NCBI RefSeq assembly: GCF_002865645.1
Contig: NW_020194620.1
Coordinates: forward strand, 441,353 to 505,352
DNA from: Hyaloscypha bicolor E
Lineage: Eukaryota > Ascomycota > Leotiomycetes > Helotiales > Hyaloscyphaceae
Reading direction: 5' to 3'
DNA: 64,000 nucleotides
The notes beneath the pieces are model-generated. The model was not told the DNA's origin. It did not search any database and saw only the letters and a list, made by a program, of their open reading frames with translations. Numbering within the stretch: position 1 is the stretch's first letter; each line of letters starts with the position of its first letter. Positions 50,401-62,105 of this stretch are shown piece after piece. The translations under genes were made by a program, and so were the position numbers.

Positions 50401-52840
50401 TAGTTACTTATTTATTAATTAGCTTCGAAATATATTAGAATAAATAAGTTATAATATTAATATAAAAGCCCTTAAAGACTTTATAAAATACTATAAATAA
50501 TATTAGCTTTAATTATTTTATTATTATTAGTATTTTCTATATTTCTAATAAGTTTATATTCTGTATTATTAATAAAAATATCCTATATTAAATTAATATC
50601 TATTTAGGCTCTTTTAATTAGATTATAATAAATATTAGAAAGTAATTTATTAGTAAAAAGTTATTTAATTTATAAATATTATAGAAACAAAAATTAAAAT
50701 TATTTTTATAAAAGCTTATAATTTTATTAGAATTATAAAATACTATTATAGCCCGATTTAATATATTTACTTTATTATTATAGTCGAAATTAATAAAATT
50801 AATAAAAATACTATATTTTAAATAGCTTTTAAGGCTATTAATAATTCTATAAAATCTAATAGTATTATTTTAATTTTTTTAGTTTATAGTATTTTATTTT
50901 AAATAACTAAATATAATATTTTATTACTAATTATATTATAGTAATTAATAATATTTAAAAAAGTAATAATAGAAATTTAGAAGCTTTAAATTAGATATTA
51001 AATTATAAATGCCTTAAATACCCGAAATAGTTCTAATATTACTAATATTTATAACCCTTTTTTAAATTCAAATATTTTTATATAATATAAAAAAAATCCT
51101 AATTAATCTAATAATTAGAATAGGCTATATAATCTAGTAGCTATTAATAAAGAGAATTATATACTCGCCTTATTATATAATAATAATATTTTTTATTTAA
51201 TTTTTATAAAGCTTTATTATATAAGAAATATTAAGATTATTACTAATAATTTCGAATTTAAATCTATTTTCGAATTTTATAATAAGACTAAAAGTAATAT
51301 AAGTATAATTTCTTTTATTATTTCTATTATTTTATAAAAGTAAAATAAAGAATACTTTTATAAAACTCCGAATATTATAATATTTCTATAAGCTTATTAA
51401 AAAGCTAAATCTAAAACTTAATTCTATTTTAAAAGTTATAAAACTATTATATAATATATTAGAAGCTAGAAATTATTAGTTTAAAACTTATTATTTCTAT
51501 TATATTAATGAGTTTTTTATAAAATAATTAATTTATAATTCTTGCTTTTTTTATAATATATAATTTTTCGGAATTATTAGCTTTCAAACTAATAATTTTA
51601 TTAAAATAAAATAATTAAAGCTTTAAAAAACTAAATTCTTAACTAAAAAATATAAATGCCTTATTTTTAATTATAATCTCAAATTTAATAGAAATATTAA
51701 TATAAAAATTTCTTTATTAAAAACTAATATATTATCTAATATATTAAAGAAGTATATATTATATTAGTCTATTAACTAGAGGCTTTATATAATTTATTAA
51801 TTACTATTTAAGCTATTAGATTTTTAAAAACTAATATAAAAATATTTAATAATAAATTAAAAATATTACTAGAGAATTAAAATTTGTAAAACTAGTAAAA
51901 AAGTTCTTATATTTAATTATTTTTATAAATATTTTATTTATAAATAATAGAAATTTCTTCTTTTAAATTAGATGTATTTTAGTTTTAATAAACGGAACTA
52001 AATATACTAATATTATTTACTAGTTCTTTATTAAATATAAGAGAATTACTAGAAGTATTCTAGTTTCGGAACTTTATAATATAATTTATAGCTTTAATAT
52101 AAGTATTTTAGTTAAATCTATAATTAATATTAAAAATAGAACTATTATTAATAATTTATATAGATTTGAAATTATTATATAAATGTTTTATTAAATTAAA
52201 TATTATTTAAAAGAAATATCTAATAATTAATATAATATATTTTTACTAGATATATAAATAATAAGAGAATATAGAAATTAAATAAATTAAGAAAGAATTA
52301 AATCCTGCTAATTCTATAACGAAATTAAAGCTATTAAATACTTTTAAGTATCTAATTAATATAAATATAATATAATTAAATATAGAGAAATAAATTAAAT
52401 ATAAATAAAATAGAAAATAAATAAATAAAATAAAAGAATATTATAAGAAAAAAAGTTATATATAAAATATTATAGCCTTTAATATATAACTAAAACCTTA
52501 AAATTAATATAAATATATAAAATATTTAAGAAATCTAATATTAGACCAAATTATAGTATTAGTATATAATTAGAGAAAAATATTATTTTTTGTATTTTTT
52601 AAAAAGATTCTAATATTAGTATAGTTATTTCTTTAGGAATTATATATATAATTATAGGATTCGAAATACGAGATATAAGTAATAAAATATAAATAATAGA
52701 ATATAAAATATAAAATATAGTTATATAATCTTATATTTTATAAATAACTTAATTAGTAAACTAGATTTTATTAGGCTTAATAGATTTAGAAATTATATAT
52801 TAATATTATAATACTATAATTCTTATTCCTAAATAATAAT
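47497..52840 (+). mobile_element. Copia-type LTR retrotransposon, inverted relative to copy C, 3' LTR cut by microsatellite (copy D)
   Basis: The left LTR is 47497-47742. The right LTR starts at 52614 and follows the family sequence until about 52840, where an ATA array begins. The interior is the reverse complement of copies A-C. A gag zinc-knuckle-like segment (KLYFIYKKLKYYFWKYI) is near 49580-49640. The Copia RNase H tail is readable at about 52140-52330: IDLKLLYKCFIKLN, then INIIYFYQ, then ELNPANSITK (family TDSKSLYDCLVKL and NPADAMTK). That fixes the class as Copia and the coding sense as plus. The interior is roughly 0.9 kb shorter than in copy C. Confidence 0.85.
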
Positions 52841-52841
52841 A

Positions 52842-53036
<195 letters not shown>

Positions 53037-54126
53037 AAAATATATATAAAATAATTTTTATTTAAGTTATTTAAGAAATAATAAGTATTTATTTTTGTTT
53101 TTATTTTTAGAAAATATAAAATAAAAATAAAAAAGTAGTTTTTTAAAATAATAATTTATTTTTTTCTTTTAATATTTTTATATTACTTTAGTTACAGAAT
53201 ATATAAATACTAAAGTAATATAAGATTTTAATAAGTTAGCTATAGAAAATAGTAATAAAACTAGCTAAAAATAATAACTAATTTATTATTTAATATTTAT
53301 AAATTTATTTTAATTGAAATATTAAGCTAAAATTTAAATTAAATTTAATATTTTAGTAATTTTAACTCAACTTACTTATTTATTATTATATTTTACTTTT
53401 CTTTATAGCTTTAAATTTGAAAAAATATAAAAGTCTTAAATTTCCAAGTTTTATTTTTATATTTTATTCTTTTTATTATAATTATACTTAAGTAAAATAC
53501 TAATAATATAAAAAAATATATATATATATTAAATTATTAGTTAATTACCTATTCAAGTTCGAAAATAGTAAGTTTTAGTAAAATATAATAATAATGGAAT
53601 GGCCTGTACTACTATAGTTCCATGACCTGTAATATGGCCTCGCGTCGGCTCGCTTACTCTTTACTTAAGCTCTCGCCTCCTCAAAGCTCCTCCTTCTCTC
53701 CTTCTCTTACTTATTTCGACAATACTGCGGCATTAGACCTATGCCCTGCTTGTACGTGACAAGAAATGACCATGTATTGACCTTGGATCTCGGTTACTGT
53801 TTCAGTAATGTGGCGAAGCGAGCTTCTGATCGGTATGGCCGGCTTTCAGTGGCAAGGCCCTGCGGTGGCCGAGTAAGAAATGCCTATCAAAAGGCGAACC
53901 AAGTCCTATAGGTTCGCCAGATATCCTATAACATCAATATTTCTTTCACCGAATTCCCTTTTTGGAAGAAGCTCGTAAAACGACCTTACCTTGTCTCGTT
54001 AGCGCATTGCAAGCGTTCACCGATTTCTTCATCAAGAGTTCTGACAAATTCTTCCACAAAGCTCACGACGCTGCTCCTCACTAAACGCCTCATAGGTTAA
54101 TTGCTCATAGAGGGCCGAGATCCAAT
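53037..54126. other. Switch from RIP block to normal DNA, upstream of an unknown gene
   Basis: AT-rich to about 53590, then GC-balanced. Pyrimidine-rich stretches (about 53660-53710) could be promoter sequence. No supported gene. Confidence 0.45.
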
Positions 54127-54357
54127 ATGGAAAGCGGTGAAAATCACGTGCAAATACATCCTATTAAGGAAATCGGTAGACCTGCGGCTCTTTCAGTTGA
54201 CTCTTTATCCAGCAGCGTTTTTGAACGAGAAAGTATAAAGAAGCAAATTGCAGCACGAAATAAGGTTACATCCCGCTATGTGCAAACAGTTAGGCAACCT
54301 ACCATTGTGGTCCTTCTGCAACCACCATTCTACGCCTCGTCCTCGCTAAGCAGATAG
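54127..54357 (+). CDS. Small open frame, possibly first exon of the next gene
   Basis: A 76-codon frame of unknown family with normal composition and a polar sequence. It ends 88 bp before the frame at 54446 on the same strand. A splice joining the two is conceivable (CTAAC branch-like sequence at about 54435 and AG dinucleotides just after it), but I could not fix a donor that keeps an obvious product. It may be chance. Confidence 0.25.
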   Translation: MESGENHVQIHPIKEIGRPAALSVDSLSSSVFERESIKKQIAARNKVTSRYVQTVRQPTIVVLLQPPFYASSSLSR

Positions 54358-54445
54358 AACATTCCATAACAAAGACCCGTCCACATCCAATTTTGGTGCT
54401 CGTTGCCCTCTATATTATTTCCTGAACCAGTCGCTAACTAAAATT

Positions 54446-55000
54446 ATGAGCAGCCTCTCTACAAAAATGCATTCCCATGAAACATCAACCAAAGCGCGAG
54501 ATCATTCCATGGGCTACAAGCCAGCATACTCTGGGCTCACAACATCCGAATCAAGCTCAGCATTAACGCCCCCCTCGGCCACCTCCAATCCTTACTCAAC
54601 CAAGTCCTTGGCTAGGTCAAGGTCATCAAGAGACACCTCCAGGGCAGCCATATGCCCATGCAGAAGCTCAATTGACGATGATGGTGGTTTGTGCTACCCA
54701 CTTTGGATGCTGGACAGATATCTCAACGAGAAGACAAGCCTAGAGGGTCTGTTCACCACCCTCACCCTCGACCAACCGCCGTGGCGTAATTCAGAAAGTC
54801 AAGGCACTCTTCAGCAAACGACGCTCGTGGAAGGTCACGATGTCACGGACGACGGTGGGGTCTCATGCCAGCTGGAACTCGAGCTCGATGAATTTTTCGA
54901 GAAATGCGGTGGAAGCCTGGTCGACAACAAAGGTCATCCAATACCTTCGGACTATGAGTGTATTCTGTCGAGCTTCAGAGAGGGGATGACTTCCAGATGA
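54446..55000 (+). CDS. Hypothetical protein, 184 residues, Ser/Thr-rich
   Basis: Not recognised. Starting at ATG 54446 the frame encodes a Ser/Thr/Ala-rich, probably disordered N-terminal half. It is followed by a better-ordered part with an aromatic segment (LCYPLWMLDRYLNEKT) and an acidic C-terminal end (CQLELELDEFFEKCG) that ends at TGA 54998. There is no signal peptide, membrane helix or known motif. Normal codon-like composition and length in a non-RIP island support a real gene, but it might have an upstream exon at 54127-54357. Function unknown. Confidence 0.5.
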   Translation: MSSLSTKMHSHETSTKARDHSMGYKPAYSGLTTSESSSALTPPSATSNPYSTKSLARSRSSRDTSRAAICPCRSSIDDDGGLCYPLWMLDRYLNEKTSLEGLFTTLTLDQPPWRNSESQGTLQQTTLVEGHDVTDDGGVSCQLELELDEFFEKCGGSLVDNKGHPIPSDYECILSSFREGMTSR

Positions 55001-55556
55001 GTTGAATGTGCAAAGAAATCCCTACGGTTAGCCGTTACAAAGTTTCCCCCGTCCTGTAGCAGCCTATCCGGCAGGGAATTGAACGGTTGAGAGACATTTA
55101 GGGTTCCAGGCGTTGAACTTTTTTGATACCAGTTGATAGAACTCTCTCTGTGGACGTTGCTAGAATCATATTGGATGTCTTTTGTGTCGTCCCCCACAGC
55201 TCGTCTGAGCTTTCGGTTGTCAGTATTAGGAGATACATTTGAGGCAAAGATAATCTATTCCTGTATCTTGGTTGAGTATTAAATAGAGTATAAGTATAAT
55301 ATATTTTGGGTAAGTAGAGTATAAGTAAGACCCACTACTTTACTCTACTTATAATAGCGGAGCTTGAGCTTTGAAATGAAGCATAAAGATATCTATCTCC
55401 TGTCTCTTAGGATCTAAAGCTAAGGAGGGAAAGAGAGTGAGGTATAGTGGCAAATAAGTAAGACTGAAACCACTAAAATGCCGAGTTTAGCAAGTAAAAC
55501 CAATCTGTGGCAATCATGTAATAACAGCCGTTATGCTACTTTACTAATTTGACACA
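55001..55556. other. Intergenic region, no supported gene
   Basis: GC-balanced to mildly AT-rich. Contains partly inverted copies of GTAGAGTATAAGTAAG at about 55310-55350. No frame with recognisable content. Confidence 0.45.
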
Positions 55557-55623
55557 TTGACTAGGCGAAAGAGACTTCAGGTCGAAGTCGATGCTGCAGC
55601 TCTTGTTGGTGTGCTTGTTGAAA

Positions 55624-55700
55624 TTAGGGGCCTGAGGCCCCTAATAAGGCTAAGCGCCCTAGGACTAGATGCCCTGGGGCTGAATGCCTTGGGACTGAAT
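55624..55700. repeat. 10-bp palindrome followed by three 15-bp tandem repeats
   Basis: TTAGGGGCCT-G-AGGCCCCTAA (55624-55644) is a perfect inverted repeat. At 55656-55700 three 15-bp units (GCCCTAGGACTAGAT, GCCCTGGGGCTGAAT, GCCTTGGGACTGAAT) follow in tandem, giving A-L-G-L-(D/N) repeats in one frame (55557-55751). The short frame around it is not supported as a gene. Confidence 0.6.
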
Positions 55701-55751
55701 TCTATGAGGCTGTGCACTAATAAAGCTAAAAGCTATAAGCTTATTATCTAG

Positions 55752-56690
55752 TATACTATGCCTTATAAGATTAAATTAGCTCAACTAGTATAAGTATAAA
55801 GCTCTTTACCTTAGAGATTTAATATATATAATTTAAGGAATTTAAAGCTTTATATATATATTATTTATTATTATAAAATTATTATTATTTTATAGTATTA
55901 TTTACTTAGTTTATATTATATTCACATAACTCTAGCTTTATTTAATTAGTTTAATAAGTTATAAATACCAGATATTAGTTTTATATTTTTAAAGCTATTT
56001 TTATTAATAAAAAATACTTAAATTTCTTGAATTTAAAAATTATATATTATAATAATATTATTAATAAGAAATTAATTCTTTAATTTTAATTTTAATTTTT
56101 AATTATAATTAAGTTTAAATTACTTTTCTTATAAAGAACTTTTAGTAATACAAATATTTTACTTAATTTTAGGCTTTTTATTTATTTTATAATTTAAATT
56201 AAGACTTGTTTTAATATAATTATTTTAAAAACTAGCTTTTAAGATTTTATAAGACTTATTTATAATAAATATTTAAATAATAAAAGAAATAAATAAATTA
56301 AGGTTATAAGAATTAATTCATATTAATACTTGCAAATATTAGTAATATTTAAATAATATTACTAAATATTAATACTAGTATTAATACCTCAAATATTATT
56401 ATTAAGCCTAATATAAATAAAGTATAAGTATTTCTTATTTGTATTATAGCTATTATAAAATTATAAAGAGGTTTATTACGACTGTTTAAATATAAGAAAG
56501 TAATTTTAAAAGGTCTTATTTAGTAGAATAACTAGTTTCTAAAGCCATTTGTTTTTATATAGCCTTATATACCAATTTTATATATTGCATATCTAAGTCT
56601 TTTCAAAAATTAATGAAATAATTGAGTTATTGCTTATTTCTTGCGGATATAACTTTATATAATTGAAATAAATAAAGCAGATTATCTGAA
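55752..56690. other. RIP-degraded AT-rich block
   Basis: About 0.9 kb of TA-rich, stop-filled DNA. Identity of the underlying repeat not recognised. Confidence 0.5.
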
Positions 56691-56825
56691 AACAAACAAG
56701 ACAATATATTAATACCCTGGGAACCTTGCTGCTTAGCGTTACCATTTAACAACTTACTAGAGGACTACTACTCGATACGAAAGTATAAATCTGATCCACA
56801 AGACGTGAACGATACGAGCCCTACG

Positions 56826-57267
56826 AAGACAACGGCATAAAGTATCGGGAATACAGGGTATTGGGAGACTTTCAGGCTCTCCAGCGTACAGATCAAGGTA
56901 GTAAACTCGCTACAAGGCCCTATATTTCCAGGCCCTTCCCCTAAAAGCACATTTACGCCTTCGACAAGGGCTACCACATCTTTTCAGGGCGTCTTCCCTA
57001 TACTTATAAGGGAGCCTTTGCTAAAGGGGCCTATAATAGTTGCTTATTTAGTATCCGAGCGCGATGGTTATTCTACCAATAGCGCTATAACCCTAGAAGA
57101 TCTACTTACCCCATGCGAATGTCTTATAGCGCCTCTTTATATAGATTTAGGGAGCACTACCTAGAGTTATAGGGGCTTGTAGCGAGCTTCTGCCCTAAAT
57201 TCACACCCTGTAGAGCGCTGAGGGTCAAAATGCCCTGTATTCCCGATACTTTATGCCGTTGTCTTCG
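56826..57267. mobile_element. Candidate 442-bp MITE with perfect terminal inverted repeats and TA flanks
   Basis: The arms CGAAGACAACGGCATAAAGT... (56826-56860) and their exact complement (57233-57267) are 35 bp long and perfect; the match extends to 37 bp including the outer TA on each side (56824-56825, 57268-57269). TA flanks suggest a Tc1/mariner-type insertion. The 372-bp centre has no recognised coding sequence. A minus-strand frame of 69 codons (56768-56977) overlaps the left arm and is probably incidental. Little sign of RIP. Confidence 0.6.
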
Positions 57268-57269
57268 TA

Positions 57270-57705
57270 TTACCAGACAGCCCAAAATTGGATAGTTTTC
57301 GTGCAGTTAGTTACTACACCGCTTTCCGACCTAATCTCGATTAAAGGCTGTAATTGCGGAACAGCGCTCAGGATGACGCGCCACACACAGCCAATCAAGG
57401 ACAAGTTCCGAGTGGCTAGTTGTAAGATTGACGCTATGGATAGTTGCTAGCTTCTCCCTCAACATCTACTTCCATTTATCCAATTACGTGAATTGCTTTA
57501 CAAATACTAGAGCTATACACATTTAAAGTTAACGAGTGATACCATCATGTGACGAACATTTCTCGGAACCCTACTGGTAGGTTACTTTTAAACATGTTAA
57601 CCAATCCCGCGAATTTCAAGAATATCTGTTATACATCGTCCTCGATGGGAAGTCCTACATCGGCAGCTTCTACTTGGCCTGAAGGCATCTCAAACAAACA
57701 CAACC
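57270..57705. other. Intergenic, downstream of the NLR gene
   Basis: Normal composition, no supported gene. It must contain the 3' end of the NLR transcript. Confidence 0.45.
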
Positions 57706-60700
57706 TCACTTACTAAACCCCTGAATCCTCGCCATCAACACCTGCGTAGCCTTTGTATCCGGATGCTCCACCCCCAAGCTCTCAACCTGCCTCGGAGCCA
57801 CCAACCGGCACAATTCCAATGCTTTCTCCCCCATCCCCCTCACTTCGTAATTTCCCGCCAGATTACTCGCCGTCCTCAACGTATCCGGATGTCCACTCCC
57901 CAGGCCCGGAATCTGCTCTTGCTCTATCAAAACTCTGCCTAACATCTCCCCCGCCGCCTCCACGTTCTCCCTTTGCAGAAATATAGCGTAGTTATGCTTC
58001 GTCAACAACGTGTCTGCATGTTTCGGCCCCGGTTCCTCCCCTTGGAGGGATAAAGCTTTCTCAAACGCATCTCTTGCCTCGACTCGTTTTCCGATCTTAC
58101 TATACACTGTTGCGAGACTACATAAAATCCTCGAGGCTTCAGGATGGCTCTCGCCTAGGCACTCTTTCGTGCCTTCCCACGCCTCCTTATACTTCGCTTC
58201 AGCTTCGGGAAATTTACCTCGAAGCTCAAGATTCCGGCCTATCTTGTAGACTTGTCGATAGGTCTCTAGATTCTTGGGTCCATATGTCTTTAAGCACCAG
58301 TCGTGTACAATTTCATGTCGTGCGATGGCAGCGGTGTGTTGGAGGCTATTGTCGTAGAGGATTCCTAGTGCGTCTGAAGCTTTGTAGGCGGAGGGCGAGG
58401 TGTCGTTGGAGTGCTTGAGGAGCTCGGTTTCGATTTCGGATTGTTGTTTGGAGTTCATGTGCTTTGAGGCACGAGCGATATAATCATCTATTCCGGAAGG
58501 AAGTGAGTCCTTGGCTTGGGCTGAGAGGTGGTCGGGTGATTTGAAGAGTTTCTTGATCGAGTTGAGAGTTGTTGCTGTTTCTTCAATGAGCTTGGGGTCC
58601 GGTGGGGTTTCTTCTTCTCGAAGTCGAAGCGCTTCTTTTAGGGCTTGAATGGCGGGCTCGTATTTTTTGAGATAGGCGCTGTATTTTCCTGTTTTGAAGA
58701 GGAGGTTGGCGCGAGATCTCTTGCCGTCGTTTGTTGTCGGGTCTGCTTCTAGGCGAAGAACGGCTTGTGCGTATGGTAGAAGTACGCCGCATTTTGGTAC
58801 TTGAATAAGCGCAACTTTTGCCAAATCCAAGGAGGGAAACTCTTCAGACAGGGTATCTGTAAGCGGTTCGTGCGATATAGTCAAGCTTTTGATAGTTGAT
58901 CGTACAAGTTGGCTTAGACTAACTTCGCCCATGTCATTTGTAACGTCTATGAGAAAGAATTCTCTCATTAAATCGCAGAACTCGTTCACCCTGTCATTGT
59001 AGTACCGTAGCAAGCGGCGGGGGATGGTCTGAAAGTCAAACATGGCGGCCATACGAGCGAGGTCTGCGACGAATGGTTCGGTATTGCTAATGTGGCAGAA
59101 TGATATGTGCGCCGTGCCAAGTATCCCGGTTTTGGCGATGTCAGACTTGTAAGTAGACAACTTTTGCAGATATTCTGAAGCAGTAATAGTCGGGCAGCGC
59201 GTAAGATACGCAGCAGCCTGTACAATTGCCAGCGGTAGACCCTGCAACTCCGCATGAAGATCACAAACCTCATCGTCGGAAATCCTCTTTTGGGTCAACT
59301 CTCTCCTAAAAAAAGGAAAGGTTTCAGTTTGTGAAAAAGGCACAACGTCCAAGATATCCTCTGACTTGAAAGCCAAAGTTTTGGCTACGGAGCGCTTGCA
59401 TGTCGTTGCAAGTATAGCGCCAAGAGGACTGGATGGAATGTAATCTTTCATGCGTTTCAAGTCCTTGCTGTCCAGTTCGTCGGCGCCGTCAAGTACCATC
59501 AGCCAATGGCCTCCTTGCGATTCCTCGCTGAGATGAGCTTTTATGAGGTTTAACGGGTCATTTTCTGTGTCTGTGATGCCAGGGACCGCAAGGAGGTTTC
59601 CGATTTTGATATAGGCTCGCTGGAACTCATCGAAAGTTCTTGATGCGATCCAGAAGACTCTGCTGGTTGTGATCTTTTCTCCGTAGCTGTGGGCGTAATG
59701 AACAGCAATATGAGTTTTGCTGTGGGGCTCAATTAGTCTGAGTTACCGCAGGATGGTCACTTCCTTCAAGCACGTTCGGTTCGCTGTTGGGAGAGGAAGC
59801 ACATGGACTTACCCTACTCCTGGCGGTCCATGCAAAACTACCATGTGACGTTCTGGTTTTGCGAGTTTCCTCTTGATGTGCTCTAATATCTCTTTCCGGC
59901 CTTCAAAGTACCTGGCTTTGTCATACGGGGGCATGGCTGTCGCTGGTCTGAACACCCGGACTGATGGAGCCCTCACTGGCTTCTGCACTGTCACAAGAGT
60001 TAGCTCCTTTAATAATCCAAGGTAGCATGCACATTATTATTAGTAAAGGGGAGTGAAGATTTTCATTTCGAATATAAATATCCTTACAGTTATCAGGCAA
60101 AACCAACGCATTCTTGACCATGTCAACGATCACCACTTTTACTCGTACGTAATAGCCATCATCCGGCTTAGAGAATTTGTTCAACTGAAAATGGTTAACA
60201 GGCAAACCCCTTTTGTCATACCCCGGGAGAATCGCGGATTCTCGATCCACGATGAACTCCTGTATTTTGTCAGATATGTCATAGAACGCGTCAGAAGACA
60301 TTTACTAACCCTCACAACACTCTTGTCAAGTTTCTCACCACCCTGTACTTTGCTAAGAACGTCCGAGGCTGTAGTAGGCTTTTGCTCAAAGAAGCAAAAG
60401 ACTCGCAGGTGAAGACGAATTTTGTCATCGGCGATGAGGTTGGTGAAGTCGTCGAACAGATCGATGAGTGTTTCGTTCTTGGGTTTTAACACATCTACGA
60501 TGCTTAACTCTACTGGGATCTCTGCATTGATGATCCGGAGGATCAGCGCTTGGGAAGTGAAATCTCCTGTTCCGCGGTGGGGAGTGCCCAGCAGCACTAG
60601 ACCCCTGGAAGCCTTGAAGATGTTTGGGAATCTCCCCTCGTCAAGTCTTGATGTGCATATTGCCTATACTGCATCAGTACTGGCAAATTTCGAGGGCAAA

Positions 60701-61309
60701 CTGGGGAACTATGACCTTCTCGACAATCAGACCTCCAAAACAATGGCAAATGAAAATGAGGGGTCGTTGAGGATGTTCCTGAAAATGTCAGCTGGGGTTG
60801 CCTCGCTCGCAGCAAGAAGGAACAAATACTGTTCTATCGGGCTCATTTTTAAGATCATGCAGTAGCTCTACTGCCAAATCCGGAACTCGCGATTTGATGG
60901 CTGATTCTTGTCCCCACCATTTGGCATCATATCCATAGCGAAGAATACGAGCGTTGGGTATAGCGGCTGGAAGCATTTCAGGGTGTTTGATCCAGCTGAC
61001 TCCGGACGATTTGTCTCTCCATGACCAGTCCGGATCTGCGCCAAGTCCATGAACGCAAATGACACTAGAGACAAATCTGTTAGTGAGAGGATTTGACGTT
61101 GAGAGCCTATGAGGAAATGAGATTGCGTACTCGGCGTCAATGCGGCCTGTCTTGCTACCAGGAACTTTGGTCGGCTCATAAACTACGCGCAAGCCAATTT
61201 GGCCCGGGTCTACAAGTCGTTCACTTTTCTGTTTTGGTAGTTCTGTTGGTGAGGGAATCTCTATTACCCCACCTTCTAGCACGGGATTTGGGGCTATGGA
61301 AGTGTCCAT
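57706..61309 (-). CDS. NLR-type protein: alpha/beta hydrolase (SesB-like) - NB-ARC - TPR, about 1085 residues
   Basis: Six exons: 61309-60830, 60778-60716, 60663-60310, 60259-60088, 59987-59813 and 59719-57706 (3258 nt in frame). The N-terminal alpha/beta hydrolase has VICVHGLGADPDWSW, then RPLIFICHCFGGLIVEK at the nucleophile elbow and LVLLGTPHRGTGDF. Cys173 stands where serine hydrolases have Ser. The NB-ARC ATPase follows: P-loop GPPGVGKT at 410-417 (split by intron 5), Walker B LMVLDGADE at about 488-496, and GLPLA at 575-579. The C-terminus (about 890-1080) has kinesin-light-chain-type TPRs marked by HPEAS, HADTL, HPDTL and HPDTK. Such fungal NLR-like proteins are thought to sense ligands through the repeats and act in incompatibility or defence. 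An in-frame upstream ATG at 61432 is possible. Confidence 0.85.
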
Positions 61310-62105
61310 TTTTGAGAATGTCTTTGGTTCTATTTCAGAAACTTGATAGAAAACCACTTCGAAGAATGCTCCTTTCGTTGATTTCTGCTGGAAGTTTTTG
61401 CACGCCCGAACAATGAAGAGATTCGTTTGCAATCAAAACAACAACAAACAACCCCCCTCCTCAACTATGATGGCCAAGTCGACCCGAGAGAAATCAGGGA
61501 AGATATAACGAAAGCCGCTTCCTAGCAAGAGATGAATAGGGGCGCTCACGGATGAGAGTCCCGAAGGGTTAGAGAGGCGACGACGGCGCCGAGGCTGTGT
61601 CGGAACCCTATGGCATGAAACATATTCCCGATAAATTTGCGGGAACGGTGAGGCTCTGACATCGGGCAAACGGAAAGGAAGATCAGAATAAGAGGAGAAG
61701 TCGTGATTGGACCTCGCAGGAAAATTAGGCAGGGGTCCTGACACATGAAGGTATTGTGGCGTACTCGGTGTGTGTCCGAGCCGCATGGCTTGGGAAAGCT
61801 TCTGCGTCTGCACAAACGGGGATGCGTCTCACACTTGACCGGTCGATTTGCTTCATTCAGTTTTATTTGTTACCGCCGGAGCCGATTAATGAGGATGGCT
61901 ACCACACCAATATTCCGAAAGGGGGCCAGGGGAATTCTTCTGCTCTTCAGTTTCGTGCTCCCAAAAGGCGCGGGGCCAGGGCGTGTCTTCAGGCTCTGTA
62001 AGCCCTGATGATCAGTTTTTAGGGTATTCGTTCAGGATGCAGACTTCCTGAAGCGCTTTTTTACATTGTCGAATGTGTATTTGCAGATAATATGGAAACC
62101 AGCAC
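61310..62105. promoter_or_regulatory. Promoter region of the NLR gene and 3' flank of the ankyrin gene
   Basis: Both genes are read leftward, so this 0.8-kb interval contains the end of the ankyrin gene transcript and the NLR promoter. Several overlapping open frames on both strands have no domain support and are not called. Confidence 0.45.

Noticed and set aside
57753..58418. Plus-strand frames opposite the TPR region
   Set aside because: Antisense to a well-supported exon.
61433..61815. Minus-strand frames of 89-126 codons upstream of the NLR gene
   Set aside because: No domain, located in the promoter interval, and they overlap in two frames.
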